Shown one piece after another: positions 1-6,760 of a stretch of 14,480 nt of DNA; the stretch's first letter is position 1; each line of letters opens with the position of its first letter. The notes under the pieces were generated by a model. The model did not search any database. It saw only the letters and a list, made by a program, of their open reading frames with translations, and was not told the origin of the DNA. The stretch covers positions 1-14,480 of the forward strand of contig BQJG01000076.1 of the NCBI GenBank assembly GCA_021604585.1, read 5' to 3'. The DNA is from Hyphococcus sp. GTDB lineage: Bacteria; Pseudomonadota; Alphaproteobacteria; Caulobacterales; Parvularculaceae. The position numbers were made by a program, and so were the translations under genes.

Positions 1-2306
1 CTGGCGCGGGTCAGCGTCGCCTGCAAGCGCGCAATGTCCATAAAGCCGGTCGCCGCATCGTCCCACGCGGCGCGCAGCAGCAGATGATCGGGCTCATGCT
101 CGCGCAACACGTCATAAATCAGGTCCGCCGAGAATGAGACTTGCCGTCCGGTTTTTTCCTGACCGGGATATTTCTTCTCGATCAACCCGGCGATGGTGGC
201 GCAATTTCTGAACGTGCGCTTCATCACCACTGCGTCTTGCGTCCAGCTTTCGAGATCATCGCCGAGCATGTCTTCATCGAATAACGCCGCCATATCGACA
301 TCGCTCATGTCCTGACGCGACCACACCGACAGCGCATATTCGGTCGGCACAAATCCGATCGGCTGTTTGCCAAGGCGTTCAAGACGGCGTGTCACCAGCA
401 TCCCGAGTGTTTGATGCGCCAGCCAGCCTTCGAACGGATAGCAGACAAGGAAATGACGCCCCTGATGCGGGAAAGTTTCGACTAACAATTCATCGGGCCT
501 GGGGATGCGCGCGACCTCTCGCTGTTTTTCGAGCCAGTCGCGCAGTTGGTCAGGATAGGCGCGCCAGCTTTCCTCATCATAGAGCATGTGGCGGACACGC
601 TCGGCGAGATAGGTCGACCACGGGAATTTGTTACCGCCCCAGCTTGGGAGTTTCGGCGAGTCATGGGCCGTCCGCGAGACAATGGCGTCATTGCCTTCGA
701 TCCGTTCGAGCCGCAGCACCTCGCCTGCGAAATAAAATGCATCGCCGATATTGATGGTTTCGAAAAACCATTCTTCCGCCTTGCCGAGTTTCCTGCCGGG
801 ACGTTTCGGGCCGCGCGTCGAGGTGAGGCGCACATTCAATTCTGCGGCGGCGGTGATCGTGCCGACATTCATTTTGTATTGCTGAATGGCGAGCTTGTCG
901 CGCACGCGATAGGTTCCGTCCGCCGTTTTGACAATGCGGCGGTAGCGCTCATAGCGTCTCAGCGCATAGCCGCCGGTGGCGACAAATTCGATGGCGTCGT
1001 CAAAATCCTTGCGCGGCAAATCGGCGTAAGGCGATGCGCTGCGAATTTCTGCGTAAAGCGCATCGGCGCGAAATGGTTCCGCGCAAGCCACGCCGAGAAT
1101 GTGCTGCGCCAAGACATCGAGCGTGCCTTTGCGCGGCGGCTCGCCATCGAGCGCGCCTTCCTCGATTGCTTGCTTGGCGGCGATGCATTCGAGCACCTCC
1201 ATCCGATTGGCGGGCGCCAGCAGTGCGTGTGAGGGCTCGTTCATGCGGTGATTGGCGCGGCCAATGCGTTGCGTGAGGCGCGAGGCGCCCTTGGGCGCAC
1301 CCATTTGAATCACCAGATCAACATCGCCCCAGTCAATGCCGAGGTCGAGCGTCGAGGTGCAGACCACCGCGCGCAAATCGCCCCGTGTCATCGCCGCCTC
1401 GACCTTACGGCGCCGGTCAACCTCAAGCGAGCCATGATGCAGGGCGATGGGTAAATTATCGTCGTTGAGTTTCCACAGCGCGGCAAACGTAATCTCCGCC
1501 TGACTGCGCGTGTTAACAAAAACCAGCGTCAGCTTTGACTGTTTGATGCGCTCATAAACTTCCATAAAAGCGTGGCGCCCGGTATGGCCCGACCAGGGAA
1601 TGCGTTCTTCAGACATCAACACATCGACCTGCGGTTTCGCGCCCGCCTGCCCGCGAATAAGTTTCGCTGATTTCGCGCCGTCTTGATGTTGCGGCGTCAG
1701 ATAATCGATCAGCGGTTTTGCGTCCGGCACGGTCGCCGACAGCCCGCAAAACCGCACTTCCGGCGCCAGCACGCGCAATCGCGCCAACGCAAGCGACAAT
1801 AAATGTCCGCGCTTATTGGGGATCAGCGCATGCAATTCGTCGAGAATGACGCGCTTCAGTCCCTTGAAGTATTGGCGCGCATCGGGCGAGGCGATCAGGA
1901 TCGATAAACTCTCCGGCGTTGTCATCAAAATATCGGGCGGTGAAAATTTTTGCCGTTGCCGGCGCGCTTGCGGCGTGTCGCCCGTGCGGGTTTCAATGGC
2001 GATATTTACGCCCATCTCAGCGACAGGCGTTTCCACATTGCGCGCGACATCCACTGCAAGGGCTTTGAGCGGCGAGATGTAAAGCGTGTGCAGCCGCCCT
2101 TCTTTCGGCGGATCACGGCCATCGAGATCGACAAGGCTGGGCAGGAATCCGGCCAGCGTCTTGCCGCCGCCCGTTGGGGCGATCAGCAGCCATGAAAGTC
2201 CCTGTTGATCGGCTTCCAGACATTCCAGCTGATGCGCGCGCGCCGACCAGCCGCGCGAAGCGAACCAGCCGGAAAATGTTTGGGGCAATGCAACCGGGCT
2301 TTTCAT
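1..2306 (-). CDS. Ligase-associated DEXH-box DNA repair helicase (Lhr-core type), C-terminus cut by window edge
   Basis: Translating the minus strand from ATG 2306 gives 768 codons without a stop down to the left edge. Superfamily 2 helicase motifs appear in order: motif I APTGGGKT (residues 43-50), motif II DELH (156-159), motif III SAT (190-192), STLDLGIDWGD (318-328) and motif VI QRIGRANHR (346-354). A long C-terminal region follows, of the kind found in Lhr-core proteins. This family is usually encoded beside an ATP-dependent DNA ligase, an MBL-fold exonuclease and a PdeM-type phosphoesterase and is thought to act in DNA repair. Those partners are not in the window and could lie beyond the left edge. 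An in-frame TAA four codons upstream fixes ATG 2306 as the first possible ATG. Family members run to roughly 800-850 residues (from memory), so only a short tail should be missing. The plus-strand reading frames over this stretch are shadows. Confidence 0.9.
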   Translation of the reverse strand, partial: MKSPVALPQTFSGWFASRGWSARAHQLECLEADQQGLSWLLIAPTGGGKTLAGFLPSLVDLDGRDPPKEGRLHTLYISPLKALAVDVARNVETPVAEMGVNIAIETRTGDTPQARRQRQKFSPPDILMTTPESLSILIASPDARQYFKGLKRVILDELHALIPNKRGHLLSLALARLRVLAPEVRFCGLSATVPDAKPLIDYLTPQHQDGAKSAKLIRGQAGAKPQVDVLMSEERIPWSGHTGRHAFMEVYERIKQSKLTLVFVNTRSQAEITFAALWKLNDDNLPIALHHGSLEVDRRRKVEAAMTRGDLRAVVCTSTLDLGIDWGDVDLVIQMGAPKGASRLTQRIGRANHRMNEPSHALLAPANRMEVLECIAAKQAIEEGALDGEPPRKGTLDVLAQHILGVACAEPFRADALYAEIRSASPYADLPRKDFDDAIEFVATGGYALRRYERYRRIVKTADGTYRVRDKLAIQQYKMNVGTITAAAELNVRLTSTRGPKRPGRKLGKAEEWFFETINIGDAFYFAGEVLRLERIEGNDAIVSRTAHDSPKLPSWGGNKFPWSTYLAERVRHMLYDEESWRAYPDQLRDWLEKQREVARIPRPDELLVETFPHQGRHFLVCYPFEGWLAHQTLGMLVTRRLERLGKQPIGFVPTEYALSVWSRQDMSDVDMAALFDEDMLGDDLESWTQDAVVMKRTFRNCATIAGLIEKKYPGQEKTGRQVSFSADLIYDVLREHEPDHLLLRAAWDDAATGFMDIARLQATLTRA

Positions 2307-2388
2307 TTCAACAGCTTAGCGTCTCGCGGCCGATGCTGGGCTTTCTCATTTGCAGTATGACAGCGAATATGGCCAGATACAGCACTAA

Positions 2389-2407
2389 CGCCGCATGGGG
2401 TGCGGCG
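2389..2407 (+). other. Small hairpin in the leader of the exported Cys protein gene
   Basis: CGCCGCA at 2389-2395 pairs with TGCGGCG at 2401-2407 around a 5-nt TGGGG loop. It lies just upstream of the GAGGGG ribosome-binding site (2413-2418) of the gene at 2425. No T-run follows, so it is not a terminator. It could stabilise the 5' end or tune ribosome access, or it could be chance in GC-rich DNA. Confidence 0.3.
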
Positions 2408-2424
2408 CGATAGAGGGGAACCGA

Positions 2425-2829
2425 ATGAAAGTGAAACTTTTTGCTGCGGCATGGACCGCAATGCTGTTGGCGATGGCGGCGCCCGCCGCCGCGCAGGACA
2501 CGCAGGCGCTTCAGGCCGCCTCCATCGACATTTACAACACGTGCCTGTTCGCTGCGGGCGACTACAATGAAGCCGGTTGCGCCTGCACCGCAGGGTTTGT
2601 CGGCGGCGCCATGTCGGAACGCGAATTTGACATTGCGGCGCGTCTTGGCCGAATTGGCCAATTGAATATGAGCGGCGCGACGCAAGAGGCAATCAACGCG
2701 GAGGTGTTGGCCTTCCTTAATGCCGGATACACGCAAGCCGATGCGGATGCGGTCAACGCCAAAATGCAGTCGATCGCCGCCAAGGGCGATGCGATCTGCG
2801 CGCCCTACGAAAAGCAGCCCTCAACATAA
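2425..2829 (+). CDS. Small exported protein with four mature cysteines, function unknown
   Basis: A 134-residue protein. ATG 2425 is preferred over the in-frame ATG at 2395 because GAGGGG lies 6 nt before it and translation then begins directly with a Sec signal peptide: MKVKLF, a hydrophobic Ala/Leu/Met core, and a likely signal peptidase I site after APAAAQ (residues 19-24). The mature part of about 110 residues is mostly predicted helical and Ala-rich. It has Cys40, Cys52, Cys54 and Cys125; the CAC pair (52-54) with the outer two could form two disulfides. I do not recognise the family. It is transcribed divergently from the repair helicase across a 118-nt gap and is followed by a good terminator, so it is probably a single-gene unit. 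A periplasmic location is inferred from the signal peptide only. Confidence 0.75.
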   Translation: MKVKLFAAAWTAMLLAMAAPAAAQDTQALQAASIDIYNTCLFAAGDYNEAGCACTAGFVGGAMSEREFDIAARLGRIGQLNMSGATQEAINAEVLAFLNAGYTQADADAVNAKMQSIAAKGDAICAPYEKQPST

Positions 2830-2864
2830 CGCGCCGATGGGCAAACTTGTTTGAAACGAAAACG

Positions 2865-2893
2865 GCCGGCGCCCGAAAACGCCGGCTTTTTTT
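2865..2893 (+). terminator. Intrinsic terminator of the small exported protein gene
   Basis: GCCGGCG (2865-2871) pairs perfectly with CGCCGGC (2880-2886) around an 8-nt loop and is followed by seven T (2887-2893). It begins 36 nt after the plus-strand stop at 2829 and lies just beyond the end of the converging SulP gene (stop 2908). On the minus strand the stem is followed only by CGTTTTCGTTTC, so it may also slow transcripts from that side, less strongly. Confidence 0.85.
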
Positions 2894-2907
2894 GCGCGAT
2901 TCCGCTC

Positions 2908-4596
2908 TTAGACTGGCGAGGTCGTCGCACCGATTAGTGTCTGCGGCTTGTCGTCATCGCCCGAGGTCACTTGTACGACCGCTGCGCGCAGCGCTTCAAT
3001 GCGCGTTTCATATTGCGCGTCGGCCGGCAAACAATGATCAGCATTCAGACCGGCGAGAACGCCGCGCACCTTTTCGCCCATGCCGGTGACATAGACGATC
3101 TTGCCAGCTTGCTTAGCGTCGCATGCGATGGTTTCAACCGCGCGCGCGGCGGAAACATCCATGAAGGGCACGCGGGCGAAGTCGAGTACGATGGCGCTAG
3201 TCTTGCCCTTCACGCGTTCTCGCACGTGATGCCCGAGATCGGCTGCTGCGCCAAAGCTCAACGGCCCGCCAAAATCGAACAGCATGACCCGGCCTTTGGC
3301 GCTTTCAAGAAGGTCTCGCTCTTCTTGGGTGGCAAGTTTCGGCTCGCCCGCTTTGAAGTGCGCGAGTTGATCGTCCGCCATTTTCTTTACGAAAGCGAGC
3401 GCGGCGAGAACAACGCCAACCGCCACCGCCGTGATCAGATCGACAAACACAGTCAGCCCGAGCACCAGCGCCATCAGCGCCAGATCCCAGCGGGGGCCTT
3501 TATGCGCGCGTTTGAGGTACGAGACGTCGATAATGTCATAACCGACTTTGACGAGAATGCCCGCAAGCACCGCATGAGGAATTTGCGAGGCGAGCGGCGA
3601 CAGGCTGATCACGACAGCAAGCAGCACCAGCGCGTGAGTCATGCCCGACAATCTCGTCTGACCGCCGGAACGGATGTTGACCACCGTGCGCATGGTCGCG
3701 CCCGCGCCCGGAATAGCGCCGAACAGTCCCGCGACCGTGTTGCCAATCCCCTGCCCGATCAGTTCCCGGTCGGAATTGTGCCGGGTGCGCGTCATGTTGT
3801 CGGCGACGAGCGAGGTCAACAGACTGTCGATGGCGCCAAGCACAGCAAGAATGAAGGCGGCTTCCACCACGATCAGAAACGTATCCTGGCTGAAGGCCGG
3901 CATGATGAATGACGGCAACCCTGTCGGAATATCTCCCAGGATTGGCGCGCCTTTGACGAGCAAACTCATCAGTGTGCCGAGAATGAGCGCCGCCAAGGCG
4001 GCCGGCACAAATTTCCCCCAGGATTTCGGCCAGGCGAAAATGATCGCCAGCGTTGCAGCGCCAATCGACAGCGCCGCGACATTCGGATCCAACACCGCGC
4101 CAGGGATCGCCGTCAGCGCCGGGATCGTGCCGCCGCCGTCAGGCTCATGGCCGAAAAGCCGCGAGAGTTGTAAAGCGATGATGATGCAGCCAATGCCGCT
4201 CATAAATCCGGAAATTACCGGATAGGGAACAAGGCGAATATATTGCCCGAGCCGGAAAACGCCGAACAGGATTTGCAGAATACCAGCAAGCACAACCGCC
4301 GCAAAAATCAGCGCGGGGTTGCCGGTCAGCGATGCGAATACGCCGGCGAACACGACCACCATCGGGCCAGTTGGACCGGAAACCTGAGATCCGGTGCCGC
4401 CAAACAGCGCCGCAAAGAAGCCTACGAAAATGGCTCCCCACAAACCGGCGATGGGGCCTGCGCCTGAGGCCTCGCCAAAGGCCAGCGCCAGAGGAAGCGC
4501 GACGATCCCGGCGGTCAATCCGCCCAGCAGATCGCCGCGCATATTGGATAAGTCAAATAATGGCGCGCGCTTTGGCGCGCCCTCTACGGTCGACAT
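2908..4596 (-). CDS. SulP-family anion transporter with STAS domain, probable bicarbonate transporter (BicA-like)
   Basis: A 562-residue inner-membrane protein. Residues about 20-405 are many hydrophobic helices with SulP hallmarks: GPTGPM (74-79), then AIDSLLTSLVADNMTRTRHN (255-274) followed by RELIGQG, and GAGATMRTVVNIRSGG (297-312). Residues about 435-545 form a C-terminal STAS domain with the typical LDF...FMDVSAARA segment (471-485). SulP proteins carry sulfate, bicarbonate or other anions. The mid-protein motif resembles cyanobacterial BicA, a sodium-dependent bicarbonate importer, and the gene lies 26 nt behind a beta-carbonic anhydrase, so bicarbonate is the likely substrate by inference. 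ATG 4596 has GGAG at 4606-4603. The gap to the carbonic anhydrase gene holds no terminator, so the two are probably co-transcribed. Sulfate or another anion is not excluded. Confidence 0.9.
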   Translation of the reverse strand: MSTVEGAPKRAPLFDLSNMRGDLLGGLTAGIVALPLALAFGEASGAGPIAGLWGAIFVGFFAALFGGTGSQVSGPTGPMVVVFAGVFASLTGNPALIFAAVVLAGILQILFGVFRLGQYIRLVPYPVISGFMSGIGCIIIALQLSRLFGHEPDGGGTIPALTAIPGAVLDPNVAALSIGAATLAIIFAWPKSWGKFVPAALAALILGTLMSLLVKGAPILGDIPTGLPSFIMPAFSQDTFLIVVEAAFILAVLGAIDSLLTSLVADNMTRTRHNSDRELIGQGIGNTVAGLFGAIPGAGATMRTVVNIRSGGQTRLSGMTHALVLLAVVISLSPLASQIPHAVLAGILVKVGYDIIDVSYLKRAHKGPRWDLALMALVLGLTVFVDLITAVAVGVVLAALAFVKKMADDQLAHFKAGEPKLATQEERDLLESAKGRVMLFDFGGPLSFGAAADLGHHVRERVKGKTSAIVLDFARVPFMDVSAARAVETIACDAKQAGKIVYVTGMGEKVRGVLAGLNADHCLPADAQYETRIEALRAAVVQVTSGDDDKPQTLIGATTSPV

Positions 4597-4622
4597 AATA
4601 TTCTCCAGAATTTAAGTGATTT

Positions 4623-5288
4623 TTACGCGGCGCAGCCGTTGGTCGCGAGCTTCGCCATTTCCGACGCATAGCGTACATCGACGGGCAGGAATTTTTCCTG
4701 CTTGTCGTCATAGGCGTGCACTTCGCCAGTCTTGATGTCATAGACCCAGCCGTGAAGCTGAAGGTCACCCGTCGCGAGCCGCATGGCGACTTTTGGATGG
4801 GTTTTAAGATGCTGAAGCTGCAGCACTACATTCTGCTCAAGCAGCATCAACATGCGTTCTTCGTCGCTCAGATCTTTGCCGAGCACATTTGTGATTTCCA
4901 CCGCCGCCTTCGCATAGCCGAGCCATTCTTTCACATGCGGCATGTCGTCGGTCATGGACGGGTTCATGGCGCCTTTCATAGCGCCGCATTCGGTGTGTCC
5001 GCAGATGACGATATGCGGCACTTTGAGGGCCGCCACGGCGAATTCGATAGACGCCGTAATGCCGCCCGTGTGGTTTGTATGCGGCGGCACGATATTGCCC
5101 GCATTACGAACAATAAACAGATCGCCGGGCTCCGTTTGCGTGATCATCGCGGTTTCAACGCGTGAATCCGAACACGCGATGAACAGAGCTTCGGGCGCCT
5201 GCCCTTTGCTCAGTTTTTCGAAGAGATCTTTTTTTTCAGGATACACTTCGTTCTGAAATCGAACGACGCCGGCGGCGAAACGAGGCAT
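4623..5288 (-). CDS. Beta-class carbonic anhydrase
   Basis: A 221-residue cytoplasmic zinc enzyme interconverting CO2 and bicarbonate. From the chosen start, the zinc ligands and dyad are C39-x-D41-x-R43 (in ACSDSR) and H98-x-x-C101 (in CGHTECGA). HTGGITASIEFA lies between them and a typical C-terminal domain follows. Length fits the beta class. Start choice: ATG 5288 has GGAG six bases before it. An in-frame ATG at 5300 overlaps the arsR stop (TGATG) and would add MEKK; it lacks its own strong ribosome-binding site but could be reached by translational coupling. Lying between an ArsR-type regulator and a SulP transporter, the enzyme probably works with the transporter to supply or retain bicarbonate inside the cell. 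Confidence 0.95.
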   Translation of the reverse strand: MPRFAAGVVRFQNEVYPEKKDLFEKLSKGQAPEALFIACSDSRVETAMITQTEPGDLFIVRNAGNIVPPHTNHTGGITASIEFAVAALKVPHIVICGHTECGAMKGAMNPSMTDDMPHVKEWLGYAKAAVEITNVLGKDLSDEERMLMLLEQNVVLQLQHLKTHPKVAMRLATGDLQLHGWVYDIKTGEVHAYDDKQEKFLPVDVRYASEMAKLATNGCAA

Positions 5289-5299
5289 TTTTTTCTCCA

Positions 5300-5773
5300 T
5301 CAGGATGTTGCTGCTTTCGCTGACGCCGACCACAGGCGCCGCGCTTGATTGACGCTGGATTTAGGCAGCCCGCTCATTCGGCCCTCCACAAAGTCCAAAC
5401 CGTCGACAATCCAGCTGGCGATTTCCGGCTGGATCAGATGGTAGAAATGATGTCGGCCGTCCCGGCGCTCTTCGACCAGACGATGCGCGCGCAGCAAACT
5501 TAAATGCTGCGAAACGCGCGCGCCTGGCAAGTCGAGCGCTTCGGCCAGCGAATTCACGTCCTTCTCGCCGGTGCGCAATTCCTCGATCATCCGGATTCGA
5601 TCCGGATGCGCGATGACCTTGAACACTTCGGCGAGTTCTCTCGCGACTAACTGACGGCCCGGCAAGGCATTTCTCCCATTTGCGCGGCGGCTCGGAGACC
5701 CCGCTCCGAAGGGGCATCCTACCATGCGCGCGCATATCTTCATAACTGCATGATCTTGCAGATATGCAGACAT
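5300..5773 (-). CDS. ArsR-type winged-helix regulator of the carbonic anhydrase/SulP operon
   Basis: The winged-helix core is clear: LAEVFKVIAHPDRIRMIEEL, then DVNSLAEALDLPGARVSQHL with the recognition helix, then a wing ending in RRDGRHHFYHL. ArsR proteins repress by binding inverted repeats and release on an effector. The metal-site motif ELCVCDL of classical ArsR is absent, so the signal is unknown. The start is uncertain. ATG 5773 (157 aa) has AAGGG upstream but lies inside a palindrome that looks like the operator. ATG 5743 has no clear ribosome-binding site. TTG 5665 (121 aa) has GGGAG seven bases away and gives the usual ArsR length. The longest form adds a segment with Cys14 and Cys20 that may not be translated. 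The stop codon overlaps an in-frame ATG of the carbonic anhydrase gene (TGATG), which points to one operon and coupled translation. Confidence 0.85.
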   Translation of the reverse strand: MSAYLQDHAVMKICARMVGCPFGAGSPSRRANGRNALPGRQLVARELAEVFKVIAHPDRIRMIEELRTGEKDVNSLAEALDLPGARVSQHLSLLRAHRLVEERRDGRHHFYHLIQPEIASWIVDGLDFVEGRMSGLPKSSVNQARRLWSASAKAATS

Positions 5774-5776
5774 ATG
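5731..5776. promoter_or_regulatory. 46-bp imperfect palindrome, candidate ArsR operator
   Basis: Two 20-bp arms (5731-5750 and 5757-5776) flank TGATCT and match at 15 of 20 positions. The inner ten match at nine: CATAACTGCA against TGCAGATATG. The A/T-rich CATAT/ATATG-like ends resemble ArsR-family sites in general. It lies directly upstream of, or over, the start of arsR, where an autoregulatory operator is expected. Binding by this regulator is an inference from position and symmetry. Confidence 0.6.
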
Positions 5777-5797
5777 AGACCCTTCCCGGGGGTTCAA
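5769..5797 (-). promoter_or_regulatory. Possible promoter of the arsR-carbonic anhydrase-sulP operon
   Basis: On the minus strand TTGAAC (5797-5792) is followed after 17 nt by TATGTC (5774-5769), a mediocre sigma-70-like pair. It fits the short space between the preceding terminator (T-run to 5812) and the arsR coding region, and its -10 would sit in the outer arm of the palindrome at 5731-5776. If correct, transcription starts near 5762, so arsR would begin at ATG 5743 or TTG 5665 rather than ATG 5773. Confidence 0.3.
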
Positions 5798-5811
5798 GAT
5801 GGGCCGATACG

Positions 5812-5835
5812 AAAAAGGGCCCCCCAAGGGGGCCC
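5812..5835 (-). terminator. Intrinsic terminator of the PuuD-type membrane protein gene
   Basis: GGGCCCCC (5817-5824) pairs perfectly with GGGGGCCC (5828-5835) around a 3-nt loop. On the minus strand the stem is followed by TTTTT (5816-5812). It starts about 45 nt past the stop of the gene ending at 5881 and separates that gene from the arsR operon, which therefore needs its own promoter. Confidence 0.85.
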
Positions 5836-5880
5836 GATTGTCGCACTTGAAGAAATGGAACGCGGCCGAGCCGCGCCCGG

Positions 5881-6492
5881 CTAGATGTTTTGCGCGCTGA
5901 CCATGGCGAACAGCATCGGGATCGACAGCACCGTGTTGACCCGCGAGAACAACATTGCGGTTCTACCGGCGGCGTCTTTGGCGTCAGCGGCGATGTCCGG
6001 ATGCTTGTTGTCGATATTCAGGGCCTTTTGCTGGTTCGGCCAGATAATGAACCAGACATTGAACCACATGATGATACCCATCCACATGCCGAGACCGAGC
6101 AGCACATGCTGGCGCACCGCAAACCCGTCCATGGCGCCAATGGTCAGCACCTGCACGATGTAGCCGTTCAGCATCGCAAGAATGAGACCCGTGACAATTG
6201 TCGACATGGCGCCCCAGCGGAACCAGAACAAAGCCTTCGGCGCGATGTGCTTGCCGATCGCAGGCTTTTGCTCGTCGGGGATCGACGGCATGGTCGGGAT
6301 CTGCACGAAGTTGAAATACCATAAGAGGCCGATCCACATCACGCCGGACAGCACGTGCAGCCAGCGCATGAAGAAGCTCCAATAAGCCGGCCCAAACGTT
6401 CCGCCCATGGACATGTAAATCGCCGCCAGCACCATGGCCAAAACGACGCCGGTGATCACGGCGTTGCGTAAATTCGTCAGCAAGACTGTCAT
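5881..6492 (-). CDS. PuuD-type membrane protein (urate oxidase N-terminal-like domain), no cytochrome c domain
   Basis: A 203-residue integral membrane protein with about five hydrophobic helices. Conserved-looking features are a His/Trp-rich helix WLHVLSGVMWIGLLWYFNF, the loop GKHIAPKALFWFRWGA, QHVLLGLGMWMGIIMWFNVW and IIWPNQQKAL. These match what I know of the urate oxidase N-terminal/PuuD domain (formerly DUF989). Full-length PuuD adds a C-terminal cytochrome c and hydroxylates urate. Here the protein ends soon after the last helix with no CxxCH, so urate hydroxylation cannot be assumed. The helix histidines could bind b-type heme, but that is inference. ATG 6492 has AGGAG nine bases upstream. 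The gene has its own terminator and no purine-catabolism neighbours in the window. It is divergent from the serine hydrolase gene at 6761 across 268 nt in which I see no gene. Confidence 0.75.
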   Translation of the reverse strand: MTVLLTNLRNAVITGVVLAMVLAAIYMSMGGTFGPAYWSFFMRWLHVLSGVMWIGLLWYFNFVQIPTMPSIPDEQKPAIGKHIAPKALFWFRWGAMSTIVTGLILAMLNGYIVQVLTIGAMDGFAVRQHVLLGLGMWMGIIMWFNVWFIIWPNQQKALNIDNKHPDIAADAKDAAGRTAMLFSRVNTVLSIPMLFAMVSAQNI

Positions 6493-6760
6493 TGTCCCGT
6501 CTCCTGTATTTGCTTGTGTTCTTGGGTAAGCAACTAAAGCCGCCGCCCGGCAACCGGGAATGCCGCTGATTCCAACGCATTAGAACGCGAATCGGGGGCA
6601 GCGTGCAAGCAGGATGAAAGCGGCGGAAACCGTGAGATAGCGCCTTTTGGGCGCGTTACCGTTCAATCGTCGATCAGACCGACCGTCTCGCCGCAAAGAA
6701 GGTGCGATGGTGATGGCGACGCCTTAGTCTGCTGCTGCGAATGAAAGACGAGGGCAAGCC

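Noticed and set aside
546..1232. A 228-codon plus-strand open frame
   Set aside because: It lies wholly antisense to the helicase gene, whose minus-strand frame is open for 768 codons and carries all SF2 motifs in order; the plus frame has no recognisable domain.
2971..3912. A 313-codon plus-strand open frame
   Set aside because: Its translation is His/Arg-rich without domains and mirrors the SulP coding sequence on the other strand, which has clear transmembrane and STAS motifs.
5825..5827. TTG in the loop of the terminator as the arsR start
   Set aside because: It would put the first codons in a GC stem followed by a T-run, with no ribosome-binding site.
5361..5846. A 161-codon minus-strand frame overlapping arsR
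   Set aside because: It is out of frame with the winged-helix core, very Arg-rich, and begins within a terminator stem; the ArsR frame is far better supported.
6644..6658. GCGCC-TTTTG-GGCGC hairpin upstream of the serine hydrolase gene
   Set aside because: The stem is only five base pairs, there is no T-run, and it lies between divergent genes where no terminator is needed; it is probably chance.
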